From contig JAMCCL010000142.1 in the NCBI GenBank assembly GCA_024516035.1, positions 1-64,000 on the forward strand: a stretch of 64,000 bases of DNA, read 5' to 3'. This document shows, piece by piece, positions 53,756 through 64,000 of the stretch. The notes under the pieces are model-generated. The model was not told the DNA's origin, ran no database searches, and saw nothing but the letters and a program-made list of their open reading frames with translations. Position 1 is the first letter of the stretch. Each line of letters starts with the position of its first letter. The DNA is from Bactericera cockerelli (lineage: Eukaryota; Arthropoda; Insecta; Hemiptera; Triozidae). Made by a program: the position numbers and the translations under genes.

Positions 53756-54805
53756 ACAATTATTCACTAACTTGTGGATAAGTCAAAAGTTCGTAATGGA
53801 CATTATTAACTACTGTCTATTATAATGCAGTAAATAAGGTCAGTGTAAACACCGCGTTTAAATTATGCAACTGGTTTTAATCCGAATTTCGGTTATTCTC
53901 AAGAAGAAATTCACAGTTCTTATCTAACATAGAAACTAGAAACCAGTTTGAGTTTTAACTTCAAGGGTATCTGTGTTCTCATTACCTATTGCTAACAAAG
54001 GTCTACAAGATAATGATGTGTTGAAAATTCCGGTTTTGGTTCAATGGACTAGAGTCCTTTCTGTTTTGTTCTAGATATATTCCATTTATTTTCGGTTCCC
54101 CAAGTGGGTCACATACTATGTAGACCTACATTAGGTGAAATTATTATTTTTCTCTTTCTGGAAATTCGGGGTTGTGGAAATAGTATTTTTTGTAAATGTG
54201 CAACATTTCTCATGCACGATTATGATGCTAAGATTTCTCGCACTTTAATAATGGGAGTGGGTTCAGTAGATAGTGTACACTAAACTCATCTGGGATATAA
54301 TCAGAAATATCAGTAAGAATAATAATTTTCACATTTAGCAGTGGTTTTACCCAGGCCATAATAATTAATGCGTTTCAGTATGTTATATTGTTGATTGACT
54401 ATAGCGAATTCCCGACTCTGCTAGGGCTGGGTGAGTACGATCGGGAGTGACAACTTTCATTCCGCCTAAGTAGGGTATCACAACGGAACACCCTATATCC
54501 TAGACCCAAGTGCGCGAACACAACGAAGCCCTAGGGTAGCCCCGGTACCCGATACGACATAGAATAATAATCCTACCATGTTATTAAAATACTCGTATGT
54601 AAGCGGCCTCAGCGATGTATTGAAATTCGTCCATATCAAGTTGTAGGTACCAGACTATTTATTGCTAGTTGAAAGCTAGCAAACTTTTCAACCCCAAACC
54701 AAAGGGTTGTAGGTTTGATTTCTACTGTGGCAGCATATTGTATTTAATTTGATTATGCTTTTGGATAATTATTCTTTATTATCTTATGTATTCAACAGAC
54801 CATAC
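53756..54805. other. no gene; one weak tRNA-like stretch
   Basis: No coding sequence recognised. AACCAAAGGGTTGTAGGTTTG near 54700 has a weak B-box look. Confidence 0.35.
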
Positions 54806-54809
54806 TTAA

Positions 54810-55000
54810 GCCTAAAGCCGTATGCAACCCAGTTCAAAGGTGGAAAAGTGTCAGCCCGCCGAGACGAATACTTTTGATTCCAGGATTTTTTTGTTTGTTG
54901 TATCTCCTAACAAAAGATCGCATCTACCTGGCGCCGCTTTCGGGCGGTATACGCGCCGAACGGAGCAAGATAGAAATAAACCAATAGTCGCCAAATTACT
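54810..55000 (-). repeat. GC-rich family, inverted copy
   Basis: GGTGGAAAAGTGTCAGCCCG, TTTCGGGCGGTATACGCGCC and GAACGGAGCAAGATAGAAA are the inverse of the 40100 units. Confidence 0.75.
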
Positions 55001-55045
55001 TTAAATTATTTGTAGAATACGAATCAAATTGTCTTATAAAAAAAA

Positions 55046-55095
55046 TGCTCTTATTATAGACATTTGCCCAAGGGCAAATGTCTATAATAAGAGCA
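55046..55095. repeat. 50-bp near-perfect palindrome
   Basis: Two 24-bp arms, starting TGCTCTTATTATAGACATTT and ending AAATGTCTATAATAAGAGCA, are separated by only AA. Flanking A and T runs extend the stem, with a single extra G on the right side. Confidence 0.93.
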
Positions 55096-55254
55096 GTTTT
55101 TTTCAGAATAAGAGGAGCAAGGAGGCTAATAAGAAGCTTACCCTATGAAGCGGGAATGCCTCATTTTTATATATAATTATTTTTTTTAAATTTATTACGA
55201 ATGAGTGTGTTAAATATTAAATACGAATCAAATGTTAATTTTAAAATTCGAACA

Positions 55255-55440
55255 TAATTTTCGGCAACGGCACCCCCGCCCCCGGGAGAGCGGGGGTGCC
55301 GTTCAAAGGTGAAAAAAGCCCGCCGAGACAAACACTTTTGGTTCCCGGTAGAGTTTTGTAACTCCTACTGTAAGGCCGAAACTGCCTGGCGCCGCTTTCG
55401 GGCGGAACACCCGCCGAACGAAGCTCTATGAAAATTCAAT
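55255..55440 (-). repeat. GC-rich family, inverted copy
   Basis: GGTGCCGTTCAAAGGTGAAA, GAGACAAACACTTTTGGTTC and GCCGCTTTCGGGCGGAACAC. A short inverted repeat of CGGCACCCCCGC and GCGGGGGTGCCG lies at its left side (55268-55302). Confidence 0.75.
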
Positions 55441-55785
55441 AGTTGTATGAGTTGTGAGTTGAAATGAATAGACTCATATCTCATATGGATCAGGTCGTTT
55501 TATGATTTTTTTTTTCTCAAAATTTTTGAAAAGATTGGTAATTTTGAAGTCCGCTATTTTAAGCCCAATGGTTCCTATCCCATTGGGATTTTATGATAAG
55601 AGTGATTAGACTTTGGATTTTGATTAAAGATCAGGACTGAAGAGCACACGAGGTAGTGATTACAGTGTAGAAAGATGTAAAAGTGAGAAGTTCTATACAT
55701 TTTTAGTCAATCATGGAAAATAATACAGCATTTAGTATAGCACGGCGCACGCTACAGTTGGAGGAGTCTTTTAATTTTTCGTAGA
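55441..55785. other. no gene seen
   Basis: AT-rich spacer between two inverted GC-rich copies. Confidence 0.4.
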
Positions 55786-55915
55786 ATACGAATAAAAATC
55801 AATTTTAAATTTCGAACACATTTTTCGTCCAACTTTGATCGCCGCCCCTGAGCGGGCCCCCGCCTGGCGGTGCCTTTCAGAGGTGCAAAGAAATCAGCCT
55901 AGCGAGCGCTACATG
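55786..55915 (-). repeat. GC-rich family, inverted partial copy
   Basis: CGTAGAATACGAATAAAAAT, CGTCCAACTTTGATCGCCGC and GGTGCCTTTCAGAGGTGCAA match the family in inverse order. Confidence 0.6.
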
Positions 55916-55962
55916 CTACATGATTGATTCTCGAGTCGAAAAAAGTATCTCGCGAGATCAAA

Positions 55963-56190
55963 GGTACACCCTAGTAGCACCGGTTCTCGTTCTGTAACCG
56001 AAGTTAAGCAACATCCAGCGAGATAAGGAGTTGGATTGGTGACCATTTAAATTCGAATTCTCGTGATGCTGGCTATTCCCGGCCTCACTCAGGCTGGTTG
56101 AGGTTATTTAGAGTATTAGGTTTGCGAGTTTCCTGAAAATGGAGGGTAAAAATCCCATCCTAATATAACCATAAAATTGATGTAAACTCT
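55963..56190 (+). repeat. 5S-rRNA-derived SINE
   Basis: AGCACCGGTTCTCGTTCTGT, GAAGTTAAGCAACATCCAGC, TTGGATTGGTGACCATT, then the body CTCGTGATGCTGGC, CCTCACTCAGGCTGG and AAAATGGAGGGTAAAA. Confidence 0.8.
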
Positions 56191-56480
56191 AGTCTAGTAC
56201 AGTTATAGAAAATAAACACGGCTTAATGATTCTTTCTAAACATGAATACCTACCTACCCATATAATAACATGGCATCTCTACGAGTATGCAACATGCAAT
56301 GACCTTTTCACTCTTTGTACTAAAAAGCCACTGATTCCATACTCCCCGCTGTTAGTACATTTTTTAAAGTACATTTTTAGAAAATGCTTAATTTCGTTGG
56401 AAAATAATTTAAAAAAATAATTAAAAAATATATTTTTTTAAATGAAAACATTCGACGTCTTCATTTATGTAAAAAGAAAT
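56191..56480. other. no gene seen
   Basis: AT-rich, nothing supported. Confidence 0.4.
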
Positions 56481-56489
56481 ACCAAACTA

Positions 56490-56645
56490 TTAAAAAAAAT
56501 CGGGTCTCTGTAGCTGCGTGAAATTCCGGTCCCTGTAATTATATGGTGTGCATGTATAGGGGTGTGTGTGTGTGTGTGTGGGTGTGTGCGTGTGCGTTGT
56601 GTGTGTTTGATGGGCTGGCGAAGCGGCGGGTGTAACCCGCTAGTG
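56490..56645 (+). mobile_element. Helitron-like 3' end with (GT)n
   Basis: TCTGTAGCTGCGTGAAATTC, TTATATGGTGTGCATG, (GT)n, then GGCGAAGCGGCGGGTGTAAC and CCGCTAGT. The GCGGGT/ACCCGC hairpin right before CTAG and T is the Helitron 3' signature. A decayed version is at 17150-17190. Confidence 0.65.
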
Positions 56646-56689
56646 TGTTTATATTGTTCACTCTTTAGTAAGTACATTCAATATTTACA

Positions 56690-57000
56690 GGATGAAATAA
56701 AACTTGCACAGGATATGTAAGAAATAACTGATTTCAAAACACTTCCACATCAGTCTCTATCTTTACTTTCTTCTCCATTATATCCTTCTCCATCTCCACA
56801 ATTTTTGTATGGTATAACCCTTCGATATGTGTTAAGCACCGGCAATATTATACAGTGTGGAATAAAAATTAAAAATGTGACCACAATAACTGATTGTTTT
56901 ATCTCGCCACGTCCATCTGCACCATTACTTTCTTCTTCACATCTTCTTCCTCTCAACAATTTTGATACGGTGTGACTCTGTCATGTGTGTTTGGTACCTT
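56690..57000. repeat. Diverged units of the 145-bp family
   Basis: CTTCCACATCAGTCTCTATC, TCCTTCTCCATCTCCACAAT, GTGTGGAATAAAAATTAAAA and GATACGGTGTGACTCTG follow the order of the 38281-38820 units, roughly two copies. Confidence 0.7.
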
Positions 57001-57165
57001 CCAGCGAGGCTACGACTTGGATGGGTGACCAATGGCTGCTCTATTCCCGGCACAATAAGGCTAGGTGAGATTAATTTTATTTGACAAGCTGATTTGTGAA
57101 TGTGCAGCTTTTGGAGGGTAAAACCCCGTCGTGATATGATCAAAGAAATGTTTAAACCCAAAAAA
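57000..57165 (+). repeat. 5S-SINE, 5'-truncated
   Basis: CCAGCGAGGCTACGACTTGG and ATGGGTGACC from the 5S core, then GCTAGGTGAGATTAATTT, TTTGGAGGGTAAAACCCC. It ends at a short A-run. Confidence 0.75.
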
Positions 57166-57204
57166 AAAAAAATCTACCAACAAACATACAGACAGACATT
57201 TGTA

Positions 57205-57705
57205 CATACATACCAAGATACAGGTAAACATAATTATGTAGGATGTCAAATGAACGTCCCCTTTAGCGCCGAGTAAGGATACCAAAGAGGAAAATAATAT
57301 TTGCGGTGGCTCTCGGTTTACAAAAAAAAAACCGAGAGCCACCGCAAACTTTCCGTCATTTGTATCCTTACTCGGCGCTAAAGGGAGGTTCATAAATGAC
57401 TCCTACGTCTCGTTATCTGTACATATCGCCGCTAGAAAGTCAAAGAGGCGTAAAGTGATTTTATCAAAGTTTTCAGGAGCCCACTTAAGCCTATGCCCAC
57501 TTCCATACTCTTGGTAGCACGAACAGGCGTATGTGATTTTTAAACCCTTGTGAAGATAATGATTTTTTATGTTTGGACGTATGTGATATTTGCGGGAAAA
57601 ATTGCAGCAAACACATAGGCTTAAGTGCGCTCCTGAAAACTTTGATAAAATCACTTACGCCTCTTTGACTTTCTAGCGGCGATATTATGTATCTTGGTAC
57701 AGAGA
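57205..57705. mobile_element. Twin-hairpin foldback element
   Basis: Two large hairpins in series. The first has arms of about 65-70 bp at 57249-57319 and 57331-57395, with the tips GCGGTGGCTCTCGGTTT and AACCGAGAGCCACCGC perfect. The second has arms at 57424-57496 and 57615-57690 around AAAGTCAAAGAGGCGTAA. Outer words TACCAAGATAC (57209) and GTATCTTGGTA (57690) are inverted. Non-coding. Confidence 0.75.
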
Positions 57706-58244
57706 TACATAATATGTTCGCTGATGTAATAATTATTATTATTACTACTGAGTACAGACTGTAGCTACGCATGGGAAAGCAGTCTATTGTTATGCGATAT
57801 TCGGTCAGGTCACATCAGGTTTGTCATTTCTCAGGTTGGCAATTATCCGGCTATTTCCCACACGAACTTATCAAAACAAATTCAAGCGAGGACAAGGATG
57901 TTCTAACATTATTATAGTAATAATAATAATATACTTAATAATAGTTTAAAGTATAAGCATTCATTTCTCTTCTGTGTTTGGAGTAGAAACAAAAATAAAA
58001 TTATAGTATGATAGTTATTTATTTTTGATATTGTTATTATTATTATTTTTTTTATCGTAATAATGATGCGCGGTTTTATAAAATTATGCTATTCCAGAAA
58101 TGAAGAGGTCTCATAGGAAAAAGAAGTTATTATTAGTTACACATTAATAATTGTTTTTAACTTACTTCGATAGTTGGACTAATACGAAAATTTGAATAAA
58201 ACTGCAGCGTATTCTTTATTTAGGAACAATATTTTTGTCATGAG
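57706..58244. other. no gene seen
   Basis: AT-rich with AAT/ATT trinucleotide runs near 57905-57935 and 58030-58050. Confidence 0.4.
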
Positions 58245-58340
58245 TCACCCGCCATCCCGCCAAGTCTTATCCTGGCTGGAAGTTGCTTAAATTCTATGTT
58301 CTAAAGAGAGCTGGTGTATTCAATTCGCCATAAAAGCTGA
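58245..58340 (-). repeat. 5S-SINE head fragment
   Basis: Minus strand: GAATACACCAGCTCTC, AATTTAAGCAACTTCCAGCC and AGGATAAGACTTGG. Confidence 0.65.
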
Positions 58341-58404
58341 AAAAAGATACTGTATTCTACTTCGATAAATACCTGTTTATTTTCGGTCATTTATGTTGCT
58401 TTAT

Positions 58405-58615
58405 TAACTTCTAGGTCATATGAGAAGGAGGTTTTACCCTTTTCATTGGCTAGACACTCCTAACAACAGCAATCCACGTTAAACTAACATAGGCGACGTA
58501 GCAAAGATTAGGCTCGGAATAATCAGGATTATCAGGGTTGAATTGGAATGGTCAACCATCAAAGTCCCAACCTCGCTGGACGTTGCCATACTTGTTCTTA
58601 ACATTACATTACATT
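58405..58615 (-). repeat. 5S-rRNA-derived SINE, diverged
   Basis: Minus strand: GGCAACGTCCAGCGAGGTTG, GGTTGACCATTCCAATTC, CCTGATTATTCCGAGCC, then AATGAAAAGGGTAAAACC. Two 5S SINEs lie next to each other in the same orientation here. Confidence 0.7.
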
Positions 58616-59000
58616 TTACTTGTGGGGAAAAAAAACCTCTGTTTTAATTTATTTAGAAAAAGAAAGTCTTCATTATAAAAGAAAATAAGCCCTTTGTAAA
58701 AAACCAAGTTCAAAACAAATAGCAACTTCATGAGAAAACATCTGAAAGAAATTTAATACCTTCTTTGTAAGAAAAACTTTGTGGTTTACTTTGTGAAATG
58801 AACTTTTTTAATTTATAAATTTTATAAGAATAGCTAAGGTTGATTTTTTTTTAACCACAAGCATACACATTATTAATGTTTGTGAAAGCACAAAACATAA
58901 TAATAATAATTTTATTGAATACGTAGTGTAATTTTACCGTAGTAAAATTTGTACATACATAAATACTGTCTTTTTTATTTTAACTATCAAAGTTACCTTG
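58616..59000. other. no gene seen
   Basis: AT-rich, no supported feature. Confidence 0.4.
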
Positions 59001-59290
59001 TCAGATCTCTCTTTCTCTGTTTCTCTCTCTCTCTCTTTCTCTCTTGCTCCCTCTCTCTCTCTTTTTCTTTCCCCATTTTCTTAAAAAATATTCAACCCAA
59101 AACTTTTTTTCAAGAAAACTTTCTTGTAACGAAAAAAAAGAAGATAATTAATTAATTCACATTAATCAATTATTCCCCTTAAGTTAGAAGTTCCCGTTCT
59201 TAACATTAATTTAAAAATCTAAATGACCCCCCCTCCCTCCCTCTTTCTCTCTCTCTCTGTCTCTCTCTCTCTCGCTCTCTCTCTCTCTAT
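59001..59290. repeat. Two CT-rich microsatellites
   Basis: (CT)n at 59005-59065 and 59235-59290 with AT-rich DNA between. Confidence 0.85.
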
Positions 59291-60020
59291 CATCAAGAGA
59301 AATGGGTGCAAACTTTTGCATTGTAAAAAAAAACTTAGAGCAGAAGGAAGCCCTCTTTTTTGTTAATTTATTTGAAACAGGTAATTGGTGTTAAAAATTT
59401 CCGTAATTAATTATTTCAAAAAGTCCTGAAACTTACGTAACACGGTAACATAATTCAATATAAGGTCCTGAGGGAAAGTTAAAATAATGCATATACCTGG
59501 CCACTTTTTATGGGTTTTTTAGAAGGAGTCTTCTTTTTAAGGATCATTTTAACTTTCATCGTACTTCTAGTTCACAGAACTTCCCAGCCCAATCCAGGCT
59601 GTGGAGGTAATGTGAGCAATTGAGCATAAGAGACAAACCAGGTCAAATTTACCCCTCTATAAATGAAAATGGCCTCTTGAGAAACCTAGATTTAAGAATA
59701 AAAATTTCTGTAACTTGAGAGTCTTCTTATGTTAGTCCAGGTTCAACTGTATAGATGTTTGTATTCATGTAATTAACTAAATATTTAATTACTTTTTTAC
59801 TGATTCATTATTCTGTCAAGTTAAAAAAATACGATTTTCATTCATACATACAGACAAATACCATGAAACATGAAGAACTCTTGTGGTACCTCCATGTACC
59901 ATACATTATAATACGTACAGTATAATAATGGGTTGTTCTCTTGCATTAAACATGCCATCATGCTTTACAATTTGAAATATTTGTACAGAGACAAAAAATC
60001 TTCCTGTAATTTTCATACCT
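59291..60020. other. no gene; a possible SINE tail
   Basis: CCCAGCCCAATCCAGGCTGT near 59585 resembles the SINE central part. Otherwise unremarkable. Confidence 0.35.
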
Positions 60021-60681
60021 TTTCATCTCTCTCATTCTCTAGTCCTCTCTCTCTCTCTGTCTCTCTCTCATAATGTCCCCACCCTCTTCTTTCTATAAAT
60101 TTTCTTCTCCCTCTTATATCTATCGCAATGTCACTCTCTTCCTTTCTATCTATCCCTTTCTCTCATTTCTATCACAATCTCGCTCTCTTCCTTTCTATCT
60201 ATCCCTCTCACTCATTTCTTTCACAATGTCACTCTCTTCCTTTCTATCCATCCCTCTCTATTATTTCTATCACAATGTCACTCTCTTTTTTTCTATCCAT
60301 CTCTCTCTCTCTTATTTCTATCAAAATGTCACTCTCTTCCTTTCTATCCATCCCTCTCTCTTATTTCTATCACAATGTCACTCTCTTCCTTTCTATCCAT
60401 CCCTCTCTCTCATTTCCTTCACAATGTTTGTCGTTTTTATTGTGTATCCATTTCTCTTCCTTTCTTCCTTTTTCTTTTCTACTATCGCTCCTTTCTCTCT
60501 CTCACTTGTCTTTTATCTCTTTCCCTTCTACCCCTTCCTCCCTTTATCTCCACGTCTTTCGCTTCTTTGTATGTGTATATAAATTTCATTTTCTCTTTGT
60601 CTCTGCTAACTAAATCTTCAGCATTGTTCTTGAAATTCTTCGAATTTATTATTCTTATCTTTCACTCTCTAGTTTCCTTTT

Positions 60682-60712
<31 letters not shown>

Positions 60713-61435
60713 TTCTCTTGCTCTTTCTCTCTCTCTCCCTCTCCCTCTTCCTCTCTTTCCTAAATTATCTATTCCTTTCTCTTCCTTCACCTCTCTCACC
60801 CCCTCCCTTCATATCTCTTTCTCTCTATCTCTTTATCTTTCTCTCATATTTTTTTCACTCTTGCTTTGCTTTGTCTCTCCCTTTCATATTTTTTTATTTT
60901 TCCTTTCTCTTTGTTGTTACTCTTGTTTAATCCCTTTCATTCCCACATGATTTCTCTCTCTCTCTACCATTTTCTATCTTTCTCTCTCCCTCCTTAAACT
61001 ATTGTTTTCCTATTTTTCTCCCTTCCTCATTATCTCTCTTTCTCTCTCTCTCTCTCTTTTCCTCAATTTATCTCTCTCTCTCTCTCCCTCTCTGGTTTTC
61101 TCTCTACCTATATCTTTCCCTTGGTCCCTCCATGCAATGATTCTTGCTTTATTTTATTTTATCTCTCCATTTCTCTCTAACTCCTGTGGCCTCTTACATT
61201 ATGTATTATTTCCTCCATCTCTCCTTTCTATCACTCCGGTTTTTTTTGTATCTCTCTCCCTCCTTCTTTTCTTTGAACTCGCTCTTTCTCCCAAAATATA
61301 TCTCTCTTTCTCCATTGTCTCTTTCTCTCCATTTCTGTCTCTCCCTTTCCCTTGTATTTACTCCTTTCCACTCTTATACTTTACCTAATTATGGTTACCT
61401 TATCTTTCCTATTTTTTTCATTTTCCCCCTTAGTT

Positions 61436-61471
<36 letters not shown>

Positions 61472-61560
61472 ACACACTCTCTCTTAATGTCTCTCTCTTT
61501 CTCTTTTTCCAAGTTTTTTCTCTATCTCTCTCTTTCTCCACACCCTCACCCACAACACAG
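60021..61560. repeat. 1.5-kb CT-rich tract with tandem 53-62-bp units
   Basis: From 60118 to 60425 CACAATGTCACTCTCTTCCT, then TTCTATCCATCCCTCTC, recurs about six times. Beyond this the tract is irregular CTCT/TTTC. All long frames are leucine/serine artefacts. Confidence 0.9.
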
Positions 61561-61976
61561 CATCTGGTTCACATGTTATAACATCACATTAGACGTGTAT
61601 TTTGGCCAGTTGCCCTTTGCATACATAATTTAGAGAAAAGATCTTGAAATTAGCACCCAATGCAGCGTTCGGTATGGAGGTAGTTCTTGGCTGGCATCCG
61701 AATATAATGGGTGTATTATAAGTTTTAGTTTTTACAGATACTTGGTTTTTACAAACCACGACGAAAAGTGGTTGTGGCTACCGTCCTGGGTTTAGAAATC
61801 TCGAGTTCGGTCAGAAATTTCCAAAAAAATATCCTAATCATACGGTTCCTAAGTAATTTTTCATCACCATGCATTGCGCCATTCATTCATTAAAAAAAAG
61901 TAATTGGTCAGCGTGAAGTCGATATAGGTGTTTTTCTCTAAACGGTTGTACTATGGAAACTATTAATTTCAATATC
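61561..61976. other. no gene; weak tRNA-like stretch
   Basis: GTGGTTGTGGCTACCGTC and CTCGAGTTCGGTCAGAAATT near 61770-61820 look like a decayed tRNA-type head. Confidence 0.3.
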
Positions 61977-62627
61977 TACAGGGTGGACCAAAAAAACGTT
62001 TACACCCGTTAATGGTAGATTACTGACGACATTTCCAGGCCGGATCTACAATCCGTTTTTTCGGATTCGCCTTCGTAACTGCACAAAGTGATTTTTTGAA
62101 ACTTTCCGAAAAACTCCGACTTTGGCTTATTCTTCAGGTCAGTACTTTTTTCCTGTTTAAGATGAGTTGATTTTGAACAATTTTGCAGAAAGCCAACAAA
62201 ATTTCAATGTTTCTACCTACACTACTTTGTTTTTTACGGTTTGGTTTGTCATATTTTTTTACACCTGAACAGAAAAAAACACCCAAAAAAACTTTTTTAC
62301 TAAATAAAACACTCGACATTTGTCCGAACAAATGTTGGCACAGACATGGGCAAGTTTGATAAAAGTTGGCGGCCGCCCCGAGGATGCTAAAAAATAATTT
62401 TACGATTTTTTATCACGTGATTTTCTGGGAAAAATTATTAGATGTTTGCCAAAAACTCTTCAAAAATCCTAAGAGTTTTCTAGCTGTAGACTGTGTAAGG
62501 GCGTCTTGTATTGTTTACAAAAATTGTTTACATTGCTTTTTTTGAATACCGTGGTCTTACATGCCTTCATCAGCCAGTTTAGGAAAATTCAAATGATAAA
62601 TTTCGTGCTTCTCAGATTGACAGTGGT

Positions 62628-62692
62628 GTTAGCTAAATGTGGTAGTGCTAAGAGTGTTATTCGCATGATCGAGGTTCAATTCTCGACGGTCA
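62628..62692 (+). repeat. tRNA-like segment in copy 2
   Basis: GGTGTTAGCTAAATGTGGTA and GATCGAGGTTCAATTCTCGA (B-box). Counterpart of 36842-36908. Confidence 0.65.
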
Positions 62693-63193
62693 ATATTATT
62701 TTAATTATCAAAAAAAATTGATGGAAATTTTATTCATACCTGTATCTGACCTGTTGTAACACCAACAACTTATGGTTTTTTTGGTGGTAATACCATCTGT
62801 AAATTGAGTTATATCAGATACTATTGGTATCACAATACACATAATTATTATTCATGTAAGCCCCTGAGAGACTACCTTGATAATTTAATTTTCTTATGCT
62901 TCCCTACGAGAGAAAAAAACTAGACAATTTTCCTAACGATAGAGTTTATAAAATGAAGCCAGGTAAATATGTAGGTAGGTTCTTCTATCATTAACAATAC
63001 TAATAAAATAACAAATATTTACCGATTGCCAACTTTTAATAGAAATCTTGAAAAAAAAACAAGATAATATTTTGTAAAATTAATAAACTTTTGCAGTCTT
63101 TATTATGTTTGATACTATTTTGATATAAACAAAAAGGTATTTTGAAAAACATTTTGTGTTAGTATGCTCATTGCTTAATGAGAAACGATTAGA

Positions 63194-63258
63194 AGCGCAC
63201 GATTAGCTCAGTGGTAAGCTAGTCACTTGCCATGCGGAAGATCCCACCCCGGTCCGAA
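63194..63258 (+). repeat. tRNA-like segment (family F) in copy 2
   Basis: GCGCACGATTAGCTCAGTGG and CATGCGGAAGATCCC match 36279-36347 and the free copy at 4838-4912. Confidence 0.75.
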
Positions 63259-63424
63259 CGCCAGAGCCAGCAAAAAATTCATGACTACAAATTAAAAAAG
63301 ACAGTTGCCATTTTTTATTTAGCCATAGAACACACTATGGATTCTCCTCACACAAATTTTTGAAACCAATGGTGACTTTAGTAAATTAGTACCTTAGTTC
63401 TAACTCAGAACTGTTCCTCTACCT

Positions 63425-63468
63425 TCTTGCACCTCTCTCTCTATCTCTCTCTCTCTTTCGCTCTCTGC

Positions 63469-63499
<31 letters not shown>

Positions 63500-63535
63500 T
63501 ATCTCTCTGTCTATCTCTCTCTCCCTTCTCAATTC
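63425..63535. repeat. (CT)n microsatellite
   Basis: CTCTCTCTCT runs within copy 2 of the mariner-like element. Confidence 0.9.
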
Positions 63536-63559
63536 CCTCAGAGGAACTGTTAAAAGTGG

Positions 63560-63780
63560 CGTCCACCTTCCTGGATGCAAAGGTTGAACCTCTTCATCCT
63601 GTTCCGTCGAATGTTGTGGAAGATTCCAGGTTTTTCTGTCAGGTCATCGAATGCCAACAGGATTCTTGATACCAGATTTCGTAAACTATGTTTTTCACGT
63701 AATCCCAAATGTTCCTGTTGGCAACTCCATATGCTAAATGCGTATCTGCCATTGCAGCATCCGAATTATAATAATGTAAC
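63560..63780 (-). pseudogene. Relic DD41D-type transposase with intact C-terminal motif
   Basis: Minus strand: MADTHLAYGVANRNIWDYVK, the same N-to-C junction as in copy 1, then ILLAFDDLTEK, and in the same area NLCIQEGGRHF before a stop, matching NLCVNHGGRHF of the intact transposase at 14847. A short piece between VYEI and SRILLAF is missing relative to copy 1. The catalytic domain is absent. The product cannot catalyse transposition. Confidence 0.8.
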
Positions 63781-64000
63781 TTGTACTAAAAAAACTCAAG
63801 AAGTTTAAAGATAATATTTCATAGAATGCAGAAAAATATGCTTGAAAAATATCATCGAGAAACAAACAATCATTCATTTGACTGGCCTTTAATTAATTCC
63901 AAGGAAAATAATTATCAGACATAAATAGCTAATTGCTCTTTGAGTACAAGACGACCCTACACGGTCAACACTTTTAAGATTTTGAACATCATTTTTTGAG

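Larger units (their letters stand above)
61979..64000 (-). mobile_element. 2.2-kb mariner-like element, copy 2 (inverted, cut by window end)
   Basis: TA at 61977-61978, then CAGGGTGGACCAAAAAAACG as in copy 1 (35358-37558), in opposite orientation: 61979 corresponds to 37558. The TIR runs to about 62430. It then carries the same two tRNA-like segments and the transposase relic. A (CT)n block at 63425-63535 and an unrelated 170 bp before it are absent from copy 1, where a deletion probably removed the equivalent part. The outer TIR lies beyond the window. Confidence 0.85.

Noticed and set aside
60073..61633. Frames up to 191 residues
   Set aside because: CT-rich simple repeat; only Leu/Ser/Phe bias, no domain.

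Overview
This is a gene-poor, repeat-dense window of a eukaryotic nuclear genome, most likely an arthropod and probably an insect. Reasons: Jockey/CR1-type LINE pieces, a Tc1/mariner DD41D transposase, tRNA- and 5S-rRNA-derived SINEs, a BEL/Pao relic, Helitron-like ends, and long CT/GA and CA/GT microsatellites. A hemipteran is a guess only. I found no convincing host protein-coding gene, and most open frames are low-complexity or repeat artefacts.

Layout. 1-7.2 kb: tRNA- and 5S-derived SINEs, twice with a SINE inside a SINE. 7.26-10.3 kb: a minus-strand LINE with an endonuclease frame and a reverse-transcriptase frame split by one frameshift. 10.4-13.7 kb: small retroelement tails, SINE pieces and a CT tract. 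13.74-19.87 kb: a nest in which a foldback-like element with CACTGAAA termini holds an apparently intact long-TIR mariner (14116-16486) and a 1.74-kb element with an 8-bp target duplication (17099-18838). 20-31.6 kb: purine and pyrimidine tracts, a 118-bp tandem array, SINEs and LINE tails. 32-38.8 kb: hairpin-ended repeats, a 2.2-kb mariner-like element with tRNA-like inserts, and 50-60-bp and 145-bp arrays. 38.8-46 kb: a Helitron-like piece with a (GT)n core, a GC-rich family partly in tandem, a decayed LINE RNase H, a TA-flanked MITE and a full-length SINE with a 14-bp duplication. 46.6-53 kb: two copies of an 8-bp-duplication element carrying a 45-bp minisatellite, a retroelement C-terminal fragment with poly(A) tail and duplication, a BEL/Pao pol relic, and a 21-bp minisatellite at a Helitron 3' end. 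53-64 kb: more GC-rich copies, a 50-bp palindrome, a twin-hairpin foldback, 5S SINEs, 1.5 kb of CT-rich DNA, and a second copy of the 2.2-kb mariner-like element cut by the window end.

The parts form no pathway; the window is a record of nested transposition. The best-supported observations are those with matching target duplications: 1160-1591, 3134-3326, 14116-16486, 17099-18838, 35358-37558, 43325-43697, 44071-44385, 46612-47207, 48131-49384 and 51589-52130.
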